Origin: Pogostemon cablin
Taxonomy: Eukaryota; Streptophyta; Magnoliopsida; Lamiales; Lamiaceae
Length of the DNA stretch: 64,000 nt
Assembly: GCA_023678885.1 (NCBI GenBank)
Contig: CM042979.1
Span: 21,009,513-21,073,512 of the forward strand
Direction of reading: 5' to 3'
Positions 36,045 to 47,180 of the stretch are shown piece by piece. The translations under genes were made by a program, and so were the position numbers. The notes below the pieces were generated by a model. That model did not search any database. It was not told the origin of the DNA and worked only from the letters and a program-made list of their open reading frames with translations. Within the stretch, counting starts at the first letter, position 1; the number at the start of each line of letters is the position of its first letter.

Positions 36045-36923
36045 ACTCTAGTTTCTACTTAATCAGAATGGTAGGAAAAAAGTTTTTATTTATGTACTCT
36101 TTATGTGTCAACTGTGGCTGCTAATTTGAGATTTATTCGAACAACCTACTAATTTGTTATTTAATTTTATATGTCTGGGCATTACCAAAGTCGTTTGTTT
36201 ATTTATATCATCGTCCATTCGCTGATAAATGGATAATCATAGATCAGAAGAATGAACATTGGATTGTCTTAATTAATGTGATTGGTGATTCATATTATTT
36301 TGAAGTGGATGGAATGCAATTGAGATAGGATTCAATTTGGGTTATCATGATCGCATTCTTTTTATAAGAACTGGTGAAACTGTCTTTCATGTAAGGTTCT
36401 TTGATGGAAGGAAGAGGGTCAACCTTTTCTACATTTAAATCCCGTTCATTATTGTGGTTAATAACTATATTACCTAGAGTCTTTTCATATACTATCATTT
36501 ACATAATTTTTATTTATAAAATTTATATGGATATTATCAAACTTGTAGGCATTATCACTGATCGAATTTTCATTCCTGAATTCACTTCCGAGTCTCATGA
36601 CTACATTGTATGCTCTGTTTCATTACTAGGGCATACTATTTTATATTAAATATGAACATTCTTTTGTTTGTTTATAAGATGCATTAACAATATTTATTAA
36701 TATTATTTCTTAAATAGCATAACTGTTTATTGATTGGTATAACTGAAATTTTTAGGCAATTCCAAGATTATTCAGTAAGATATATGGTGGTAATTTTTCG
36801 CTAAAGGGACTGATGAAGGCAGAACCTAAAATTGAGTGTGTTAGTGATTTGGAAAATATCGGTGGATAGTGGAGAATAAAATTTGACTGGGATCGATGTT
36901 AGTGCTCTTAATCCCTGTAATAG

Positions 36924-37628
36924 GTAAGTAAATTATTTATATATAGATAATTTCATTGATTGATTTGATTCGAATTTAAGATAAATATTAATTCTGTATA
37001 ATTAATTATATTAAAATTATTTTATCTTAATTGATATTTATCTTATAAAAAAATAGATATAATTTCTCTATAAAACTCAATTATTATTTTATTTTAAAAT
37101 AAAGATATATTTGACTATAATATATATTTTTCTAATTAAATAGCATATGAAGAAAATAAAATATAAAATATTATTTAATATATTAAATTATAAATATTAA
37201 AATAATATTTATAGAGACGATACTAATAAAAATAAAATGAAATGAACAATTAAAATAAATTACAAAACTTAAAAATAGATTTCATAAATTAATCATAAAA
37301 ATTAAATTAAAAGAATATATATAGATATTATCCTAAAAAAATAAAATTAAATGAAAACTTTGAATAAATTACAAAACTTAAAAATAGACTCTATAAATTA
37401 ATCTTAAAGATTAACTAAATTAATAAAAAATATAGTTGACTTGTGCTTTTGATTTTCTAAACTTGTTTGGCTCATTTTTGCAAGCCGCATGTTTGGCTTT
37501 TAATTGTTCTCCGTCTTCTCTCTCTCTCCCTTTTTTATTTTCATTTACCTTTTAATAAAATTTTGCCTAGTTTAATGCTTTGGATTTTCTAACTATAAAA
37601 TTCTGAAGTTAATTCTGGATACTTATAC
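36924..37628. other. Very AT-rich stretch
   Basis: Almost only A and T between 36960 and 37430, with repeated ATAAATTAATC and AAAACTTAAAAATAGA words. A pyrimidine-rich segment at 37440-37530 resembles 4690-4790. No gene. Confidence 0.5.
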
Positions 37629-40600
37629 TGATGACTTTTTTTAATGATTGAAACTGCAAATAAGATCAAATAAAAATAAGAACAATAAAATAAAAAAACT
37701 TTAGAAATAGAGTTTATGGAATATTAAGAAACACAAAAAAATATAAATTATAAGATAAATGAAGAAAAAAGAATGATACCTCAAATAATAATGTTTGAAC
37801 CTGAAAATAAGATTAAAAAGTAGAACAAAAGATAGAATATTAAAATATGGTTCATAGAATTATTATAAGCAAATACAAAAATAGAAGAAAAAAAAGGATA
37901 GAAAAAAAAAGATAACTCAAATGACAATTATTGAACCTACAAATAAGATCAAATATGAGAATAATTGAACCTAAAAATAATATCAAATAAAAGTATAAAA
38001 GAAGATAAAATAAATTAAATTATAAAAATAGGGTTTATAGAATTATTAATAAAAAATAAAAAAATCGAAGAGAAAAAAATAAGATATCAAAAAGTTAAAA
38101 ATTATAATGATACCTTTAAGAATGATTGAACCTGCATATACAAGATACATGTATTGATGACTTTTTTTAATGATCGAAACTGCAAATAAGATCAAATAAA
38201 AATAAGAACAATTAAAAAAACTTTAAAAATAGAGTTTATGGAATAAAGAAAACACAAAAAAAGAAGAAAAAAAATACATAAATCATAAGATAAACGAAAA
38301 AAATTGATGCCTCAAATGATAATGTTTGAACCTGAAAATAAGATTAAAAAGAAGAACAAAAGATAGAATATTAAAATAAAAAAATAGAGTTCATAAAATT
38401 ATTATAAAGCAAACACAAAAATTGAAAAAAAAAAAGATAGACAAAAAAAAGAATGATACCTCAAATGACAATGGTTGAACCTACAAATAAGATCAAATAT
38501 GAGAATGATTGAACCTAAAAATAATATCAAATAAAAGTATAAAAGAAGATATAATTATTAAATTATAAAAATAAGGTTAATAAAATTTTAAGAAAAACAC
38601 AAAATTCAAAGAGAAAAAAATAAGATAACACAAAATTAAGAAGTATAATGATACCTTTAGGGAGAATGATTGAACCTGCATATAAGATCAAATAAAGTAT
38701 AAATGACAAAACAAATTAGAGTAGATTTTAAATAATATGAAATAGAATATGTAAAAGAGAAGAAAAAGAAGAAGCTTTAGAGAAAAAAAAAAGAAAGAGA
38801 GGGAGGGAGAGGGTAGGAATTTAATTAGGTAATGAAAAGATTTATATAGAATGATTTTAACGAATGAACGACCATGATTGAAAGCAAATATTTATAGAGA
38901 TGATCCTAATAAAAATAAAATTGATATATTAATTTAAACTAAGCATATATTAATTAAAAATTAATCAATTTTATATTGTTAAAATTAAATAAATAAAAAT
39001 GTAAAATTTAAATAATAAAATCTATTATTAGCTAGTATAATTAAATTTTATGATTAAAATCAAAGAAAAATCATATGTCATATGTATATTAAATTAAATT
39101 ATAATATATGAATATTAATTGATATATTAATTTAAATAAGCATGTATTGATTAAAGAAATTGTTAAATATGCAAAAAAAAAATTCTTATATTTACTTAAT
39201 TTATATTGTTAAATAAAAAAGTAAAATTTAAATAACTAAATTCATTATTAGTATAAGTAGACTTTATGATTGAAATCAAAAACATTAATTGGACGGTCAT
39301 GCAAGATTAAAATTGAATTATTTCTGAATAGAGTAAATTTTAAAAAAAAATTGAAAACAAAAGCAGAAGTTTAGGTTTGCTGACCTTTTTTAATGATCGA
39401 AACTGCAAATAAGATCAAATAAAAATAAGAACAATAAAATAAAATAAAAACTTTAAAAATAGAATTTATGGAATATAAAGAAAACACAAAAAATAAAAGA
39501 AAAAATAAAAAATAAGATAAACGAAAAAAAGAGTGATACCTCAAATGATAATGTTTAAACCGAAAAATAAGATTAAAAATAAGAAAAAAAGATAGAATAT
39601 TAAAGTATAAAAATAGAGTTCATTTATTATAAAGCAAACACAAAATTGAAAATAAAAAAAGATAGAAAGAAAAAAAAGATAGAAAAAAATAATGATAACT
39701 CAAATAAGAATGATTGGACCTACAAATAAGATCAAATATGAGAATGATTGAACAAAAAAATAATATTAAATAAAAGTATAAAAGAAGATAAAATAAATTA
39801 AATTATAAAAAAGGTTTATAGAATTTTAAAAACAAAACGAAGAGAAAAAAATAAGATAACAAAAAAAATTAAAAAGTATAATGATATCTTTAAGGGGAAT
39901 GATTGAACCTGCATATAAGATACGTATATTGATGACTTTTTATAATATTTGAAACGGCAAATAAGATCAAATAAAAATAAGTACAATAAAAAAGCACTTA
40001 TAGAGTTTAAGGAATATAAAGAAAATACAAAAACAAGGGAAAAAACATAAATCATAATATAAACGGGAAAAATGATGCCTCAAATGATAATGTGTGAAAC
40101 TGAAATAAGATTAAAAAGAAGAACAAAAGATAGAATATTGAAATATAAAAATAGGGTTTATAGAATTATTATAATGCAAACACAAAAATTGAAAAAAAAA
40201 GATAGAAAAAATGAATGAATGATACCTGAGAATGATTGGACCTACAAATAAGATCAAATATGAGAATAATTGAATTTAAAAATAATATTAAAAAAAGTAA
40301 ATAAGATAAAATAAATTAAATTATAAAAATAGGGTTTAAAGAATTATTAAAAAAAACACAAAAAATCGAAGAGAAAAAATAAGATAACACAAAATTAAAA
40401 AGTACTCGATAATAATAACTTTAAGGAGAATGATTGAACCTACATATAAGATCAAATAAAAGTATAAAATAGAAAACAAATAGAGTAGATTATAAATAAT
40501 ATGAAAGTAGAATCTGTAAAAGAGAAGAAAAAGAAGCATGAGAGAGAGAGAGAGAGGGAGAGAGAGTAAGAATTTGATTGGGTAATGAAAAAAATTATAT

Positions 40601-42249
40601 ATAATAATTTTAATGAATGAATGACCGTGATTAAAAGCAAATATTTATATAGACGATCCTAATGAAAATAAAATTGATATATTAATTAAAATTAAGCTAG
40701 TATAATTAAATTTTATAATTGATATCAAAGAAAAATCATGTCCTATGTGTTGGATAGTATACTAAAAGTTTAGCTTTTTGTATGAACAATGTTTTAATAA
40801 TTAATTTGAAATGAGGATTATATGATCAAATGTTTTGCATATTATAATTTACTTATATGTTATTGCAAAAGTCCACTTACTTTATACTGTAGATAATATG
40901 GTGTACGGCGTCGCACAGAAGATCATATTATCAGCTCCTTATAAAGTATAAACAGATGCTCACAACCAAGATAAATGGAGACAATTTATCGGGATAGTTG
41001 TAGTGTGATTTGGTATTAGTTTGTCTTGACTATAAAATCACATTAGTGCACTTTGTGTGTACGTATTGAGTAGGATCGCTTGAGATCGTTTGACTTATAC
41101 TGACTATGTAGAAAAACTTGATCTCAGTTATTATGAATGTTCATGCTCTTAATCCCTATACAATAACCACGATAGTAAGTCAGTATTTATTTCCTTGATT
41201 CATCAATGAGTTAGATTTATTCATTAAATCAATAAACTCGATGAATTGGGAAGTATTGCTGCCTCTATGGTATGCTGTTGATTGTAGAAGGCTGTGTCCC
41301 ATTAAATAAGCTGATGATGTCCCCTTGAGGAGCTCATAAGGATTATCATGTAAACCCTGCAGGTGGATGTATTTCGACATGATAACGAGGTTAAGTGGTA
41401 CTACTCTCGGATGAGATGTTAATTAATGGAGTTGTTAGTAATTTAATTAATTAATGGGCATGTATATCTTAAACACGGGGAGACTAACGAGCTCATAATA
41501 AGAAGGAGCCCATGTCGTAATATGAGATTAGAGTGGTAGTGCAGTAATAATACTTTAGTGGATTGTATTATTATTATTGGACTTAAGTATAAGTTTTGGG
41601 TTAAACTTGGATACTTAAGCCCAATCAAGGCCCAACTCTAATTTCTCCTCATGGTCCCTGTTGTAGCGCATATATATAAGTCATCTCAACTGTCCGCATA
41701 TCCTAATACACGCCTAAAACATGTTAATAAAGGGGAGGGGAGCAGATTGAGAGTGTCTTGAAGATCGTCGCCCACACGACGTCAAGACTAGACTTGGGAA
41801 TACATCAGAAGATCAGAGAAGTCGTTCTGCAAAGCTGTTCTTCTTCAACATACCCTGGTGAAAGGTAATTCGATTTTATTCTATATGTTTCCGCTGCAAT
41901 AGAATTAGATGGAACCCGAACGAATCATGTGGACCATAAGATCTGAACGCCAACACTATGTATATTAAATTAAATTATAATATACGAATATTTATTGATA
42001 AATTAATATAAATTAAGCATATATTGATTAAAAATTAGTTAAATATGCCAAAAATATCTCTCATATTTATCAAATTTATATTATTAAATAAAAAGTAAAA
42101 TTTAAATAACAAAATCCATTATTAGTATAATTAGATTTCATGATTGAAATAAAAACATTAATTGGACAGTAAAGATTAAAATTGAATTATTTTTAAATAG
42201 AGTAAAATTGAAAAAGAATTGAATACAAAAGTAGAAGTTTAGGTTTGCT
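37629..42249. repeat. Higher-order tandem repeat, two copies of about 1.7 kb
   Basis: Copies start at TGATGACTTTTTTTAATGAT (37629) and TGACCTTTTTTAATGATCGA (39381), 1752 bases apart. Each holds two subunits: 37629 and 38155 (526 apart), 39381 and 39930 (549 apart). Subunits share phrases such as CTGCAAATAAGATCAAATAA, GATACCTCAAATGATAATG and TGATTGAACCTGCATATA. Each copy then has a tail with a GAGAGAG-rich piece and ends in GAAGTTTAGGTTTGC. The second copy is split by the solo LTR at 40748-41955; without it that copy is about 1.66 kb. Confidence 0.85.
40748..41955 (+). mobile_element. Copia-family solo LTR, 1208 bp
   Basis: Starts TGTTGGATAG, ends ACGCCAACA and is flanked by a perfect 5-bp duplication CTATG (40743-40747 and 41956-41960). 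It aligns along its length with the 5' LTR at 44145-45352. It lies within the second higher-order repeat copy, whose sequence resumes exactly after it. Confidence 0.92.
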
Positions 42250-44144
42250 TATATATATATATATATATATATATAGATGTAACATTAAGTACATTATTTT
42301 GATAATACTTTTAAATATATCGTAACATTAATTACATTATTTTGATAACACTTTTGAATATAATGTAACATTAATTACATATTAATTATATTACTTTAAA
42401 GAATAAATGTAACTTTTTTATAAAACTATTATGTAACACTTTTGTTAACATTTTAATTTTTTATGCAATAATTATTAATTATTATTATATTTTTATTTTA
42501 TTTATACATTTATATTGATTATTTAATAATTATTTATAATAATATAATTTAACAATAATAATTATTATTAGTATTATTCTAAAAATAGTAATATATATTC
42601 AGAAATTAATTTTACAGTGTACAATACGTAGAAGGCACGACATTGCATTGTCAAAAACTAGTTCCAATGAGAGAATTCAAACTTTGATAAGAAAAGCAAG
42701 AATCTCATGGCTTCCTTGAATTTGATCACGTATCTTGAACTAGTTCTTCATCCTACTTAACATAGTTTAGCCAAAATGCTCTCATTTATTCAAGCACCAC
42801 CATCCTAATGGCCTACTCGTTTTCTACTTATACATACAAGGTATTAACTCATAGAGGCAAGCATAGGGCGTAGTATCTTTCATTTGATTGTTCTATCTTT
42901 GATTAGAGGAGTTCTTTGTGATCCAAAATAGTTTATTGTTGTTATAACATCAAAAGCCTTATAACATATCGTCTCGCCGAAGAAAATTTTATCCTAATTC
43001 AATACTGTCAAATTATAATCAACAAAAAATCGATGCAGTAGGTGCTTTAAATAGTCAACTAGTAGAGTTTGATTTTATAAAAATAATACATAAAACATCC
43101 CATTTTCTAATAATGTCATTTGGTAATTTTCAATTGTAGAACCTGTTAGTTTCAAAAAAAATAAAAGAATAAAGAAAATTATTTTCAATTTTAGTTACTA
43201 GAAGGTATTTCAAGTGCGCAGACAAAATCAAAATCTAACCTAGTTTTCCTCATTTAATTGTAAATATGACACCTGTATTAATCTGAAGTCTATCTTCTGC
43301 TTTGGGAACTCTAATTCAACAAACTGCAACGCCGTATTCTTTAAAAACATTCAGTAAAACCAATAGAGTTGTGAAGAGTGTATTTCAGCCAAAAATATAG
43401 AATTATAAAATAATTTTTTAAGTAGTAGTTGGAGTGGAATCTGCGAGAACAGAGAAATTATGATTCAGTATAAATGACCCACTAGCTGATTAAAACCAAT
43501 TAAAAGTAATTTTCGTAACTAAATGCTGAACTAGTGAAGTCCAAAAAATTACGATAACTTCCATCATTTTGATGCCAAAAGGGTACATAACAGAGGTCAC
43601 TACATAGTACAATGAAGCACTCTCTTATGTAGAGTGTAAGTTTTAAAGATATTAAAAAATAGCCAACACATAAATTTTGATGATGGAAACACAAAGCCAC
43701 TAAATTTTTATGCTCAACTAATACAATGGACAGAGCAAATTGATCATGCAGAGATTAAAATATTAATCGCTTCTTATACGAGAAAATGAAAAGATACGAC
43801 ATACCTGAGCAGCATATCCTTTGATGATACGATGGTAAAAATGTTCCTTTGTAATGTAGCGGCTTCCCAGTTTTGGGGCTAATACCTTTTTCACTTGAAG
43901 AAATTGATAGCTAAAGAGTAAGGGGAAGCAATAGAAAAATAGTTTATCACATGAGAAAAGGAATGAGTTCACAAGTATGGGGAATCAAAATGAGACTTCT
44001 CATGAAAATAAATTATTGACAACAAGATTGTAATTTAATTTCGTAAACAGCAGTAGCTAAAGAAGCCTAATCAATAACGGACATGTCAATAGATCAAGGT
44101 ATGTAAGATTAAAAGCCACATAAAGTGAGAAGCAATCATGAGAT
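42250..44144. other. Gap region with a possible minus-strand exon
   Basis: 42280-42450 is a field of TAACATTAATTACATTATTT words, similar in style to 27650-27900. Further right, sequence is less AT-rich. On the minus strand about 43806-43907 reads KKVLAPKLGSRYITKEHFYH and on to ..KGYAAQ, followed by a GTATGTC donor-like site. Another open piece near 43268-43330 ends at a GTGTCA donor-like site. These look like exons of a host gene, but I do not recognise the protein. Nothing else supported. Confidence 0.3.
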
Positions 44145-45352
44145 TGTTAGATTGTATATTAAAAGTATAGCTTTTATATGAACAATATTTTAGCAATTTA
44201 TTTGAAAATGAAAATCATATGGTCAAATGTTTTGCATATTATAATTTATTTATATGTTTGTGAAAAAGTCCACTTACATTATACTGTAGATAATATATTG
44301 TGCGACAACACGCAGAAGATCATATTATCGGTTTTCTTATAAAGTATAAACAGATGCTCATAGTCGAGATAGACGGGAATAATCTGTTAGGATGATTGTA
44401 GTGTGATTTGGTATTAGTTTGTCTTGACTATAAAATAACGCTAGTATGCTTTGTATGTATTGAGCAAGACTGCTTGAGATCGTTTGACTTGTACTGTCTA
44501 TATAGAAGAAATTGATCTCTGTTATTATGGATGTTCGTGCTCTTAATTCTTATATAATAACTTCGACACGTAAGGCAGTATGAATTTCTTTGATTCATCA
44601 ATGGGTGAGATTTACATGTAATTAAATCAACAAACTTGGTAAGTTGGGAAGTAGTGCTATCTCTATGGTGTGCTGTTGATTGTAGAAGGAATCCGTATCC
44701 TATTTAGGTTGATGATGTCCCCTTGAGGAGCTCATAAGGATTATCATGCAAATCTTGCAAGTGGGTTAATTCCAACATGATAATGAGGTTAAGTGGTACT
44801 ACTCTCGGATGAGATATTAATTAATAGAGTTGTCAGTAAATTTAATTAATTAATGGGTATTGTATATCTTAAACATGGGGAGACTAACAGGCTCATAATA
44901 AGAAGGAGCCCAATAACGTAATTATGAGATTAGAGCGGTAGTGCAGTAATAATAATGGTATATATTATTATTATTATTGAACTTAATTATAAGTTTTGGG
45001 CTAAACTTGGATACTTAAGCCTAATGAAGGCCCAACCCTAATTTCTCCTCCAGGTCCCTGCTGTAGCCTATAAATAAGTCATCTCCGCTTTTCGGTAACC
45101 TGATCATTCACGCCTAATATTGTGAGAAGGGAAAGGGAACAATAGATTGAGAGGATCTTGAAGATCGCCACCCACGCCACATCAAGATTGGAATTGGGAA
45201 TACAACAGAAGATCAAGAGATTATTTTCTATAGCTGTTCTTCATTAACATAACCTAGTGAAAGGTAATGCGAACTTTGAATACTTGCTTCCGCTGATTTA
45301 GTTTACATGGAACTCTAACCGTTCACGTTAACCAAATGATCTAACGCCAACA
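44145..45352 (+). repeat. 5' LTR of the copia element
   Basis: TGTTAGATTG start, ACGCCAACA end, 1208 bp, same family and length as the solo LTR at 40748-41955 and clearly alignable with it. Confidence 0.92.
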
Positions 45353-45354
45353 AT

Positions 45355-45366
45355 TGGTATTAGAGC
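45355..45366 (+). promoter_or_regulatory. Primer-binding site (initiator-Met tRNA)
   Basis: TGGTATTAGAGC two bases after the LTR matches the plant initiator-Met PBS TGGTATCAGAGC at 11 of 12 positions. Confidence 0.85.
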
Positions 45367-46709
45367 TTTGGTTTCATGGAAGACGTGACACGTTAGGCTA
45401 GGGTTTAGGTACTAAACGTGGATTAGGGTTTAGAATATTAATTATTATACTTGGATACCTAAACGTTTGACGACGATCGAAGCACACGAACAGCGAGCAA
45501 AGGCTGGATAGGCTCGTCGCAGCGACGCACATCCGCAGACGATGCCGAACGAGTCGTGCCGTAAGTTAGCATAAGTCGTTCCAGTAGGAGACGTCGGTGG
45601 ATGCATTGGACTGTACGAGCCGTGCGGCGCTGACGCGTGGTGTCTTAATGCACAAGGCGGGCAGCACGAGCAGGGCCGCATGAGTCGTGCCAATCGATGA
45701 CACGAGTCATGCGGGTGATGTGATGGGTGTTTTCTCAACACACAATTTAAATCCCCAAGTATGAAGGATATCAATTGTAGTTTCGAAGGTGACCAAGTTA
45801 AATATCGAATTCACGGGACGGATAAATATTACTTTAGTTATTTTCTAGCAATTATGGCTATGTTGAGAAATATAATTGTTGGTTTGTAAACTAAGTAACA
45901 ATTAAAATAGCAAATAAATAACAAGAACAAGAGAAGAGTTGTTGTGATCAAATAAGATGATAGGTAGTTCGTCAGGCCATCCAGTTTCATTCGTTAATTC
46001 ATACTTTCGTGTGTCGATGTCCGACTCTACCTTGTGAAATATGGACGCATCGCTAGACCATGCAAATATATTCTATAGACACAAATAGATAAGCTTTTGA
46101 CACGTGTGAGCATCCTCAATGTAAGACGTATACTTTACCTCCCTTTCTAGGTACTATCATAATCAATTATTTCCCGTGCATTTAGTACTCTAATCCGATT
46201 TGATCTTCCTTTTTAGGTACTATAAAGTTATACTCTTAATCCTACTTGTTAACCCGAATTCAATTCAATTAACAAACATTCATATAAGACGGTTCTAATA
46301 AAACCTCGAAATCCCTTCACTTAGAATTATAACAATAAACCCTGCTCATTAGTGAATGCACTCAATCAATAACCATGTTATGCATTCAGACTCTACACAA
46401 CGATTATTGATGCACAAAGCAACTATGAGTATGGATTAAAAATACACAATCTTATATAAACTAAACCACAAGTAGTGTTGTACGGAGTATACACACGAAA
46501 TACAAATCAACTCATGAAACCTTCATAACCCTAGAACTACCTAAGTGGCTCTATCCCATGATTGATCTAGGAACAATCATGGTTAGATGGACCAATCTTA
46601 CTTGAATCTCCAGCTGAACCTCTATCACAGCTCTCTTAAACTCTCTTGTATTGTGTTATCGGTGATTGGTTGGACGATATATGATGTCTTCCTTGACTGC
46701 ATGAGCCTT

Positions 46710-46717
46710 CTTTTGTA
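46710..46717 (-). promoter_or_regulatory. TATA-like box of LTR copy a
   Basis: Minus-strand TACAAAAG aligned with TATAAAAG in the two sister LTRs, about 95 bases downstream (in element sense) of the heptamer array. The second base change may weaken it. Confidence 0.55.
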
Positions 46718-46814
46718 CTTGTAGTCACGTCTCTAGGGCTTGGAATGGGCTTTTCAAGTGATCCCACGCGTTTTGGCCTCAAAAATCCGGATAAGGTAAG
46801 TTCCCGCACGATGG

Positions 46815-47180
46815 TTCGACCTCAGCAAACAGGTCGAACCACTGGCCGCAGGTCGAACCACAGGTCGAACCCACCTACTAGAAGTATTCTGCACTTGGTT
46901 CGACCTCTTGTACAGGTCGAACCACTCCCTCTTTGGTCGAACCACAGGTCGAACTGCACCACTGGACAATTTCTGCTCCTGGTTCGACCAATCGTCAGGT
47001 TGAACCCCAACGTCATGGTCGAATCAACTTTCTCGCGAACTGGTTTGACCATGGTTCGACCTGATGAACATGTCAAACCATTTGAGTCGTGGTCGGACCC
47101 TCTTTCTACACACTTTGCAATGCTGGTTCGACGTGTAGGAGAGGTCGAACCCTACTCCAACAGGTCGAACCCACCTCTCT
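46815..47180 (-). repeat. TTCGACC/GGTCGAA array in LTR copy a
   Basis: About 16-17 exact or near-exact heptamers. On the plus strand the best two units are TTCGACC at 46815 and 46899, each followed by GGTCGAA at +17/+16, then +19/+20, then +12. The units recur every 60-90 bases with unlike spacers. Confidence 0.9.

Larger units (their letters stand above)
34855..36923 (+). pseudogene. B3-domain-like gene fragments, disrupted by a hAT element
   Basis: Three coding-like stretches share the plus strand. 34855-34961 (SELTCSDQDFIEYIVRFYNT..) is cut by the hAT insertion at 34962. 36240-36420 reads like the end of a B3 domain (HWIVLINVIGDSYYFEVDG, then DRILFIRTGETVFHVRFFDG) but needs a frame change. 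36756-36923 has a TTTTTAG acceptor and a GTAAGT donor and reads AIPRLFSKIYGGNFSLKGLM, like the start of another B3 domain, with a TAG before WRIKFDWDRC. B3 domains bind DNA in plant transcription factors. The assignment rests on my recall of the family's spacing, not on a search. Confidence 0.35.

Noticed and set aside
39816..40640. Hydrophobic F/L/Y-rich ORFs that look like membrane proteins
   Set aside because: They are translations of the complementary strand of the purine-rich higher-order repeat; each subunit gives a similar frame.
40748..45352. The two 1208-bp LTRs as the 5' and 3' LTR of one short element
   Set aside because: The first has its own perfect target duplication on both sides, the region between holds the rest of the higher-order repeat, and the primer-binding site and gag follow the second LTR.
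45445..45774. 109-codon and neighbouring ORFs in the GC-rich copia leader (also 47344-47873)
   Set aside because: Cys/His-rich peptides on the minus strand are a by-product of the GAGTCGTGCC words; several frames are open at once and no zinc-finger spacing is conserved.
46815..46838. GGTTCGACC as a tRNA or pol III B box
   Set aside because: The word resembles GGTTCGANNCC, but there is no matching A box at the right distance, no cloverleaf, and the copies appear in both orientations at array spacing.
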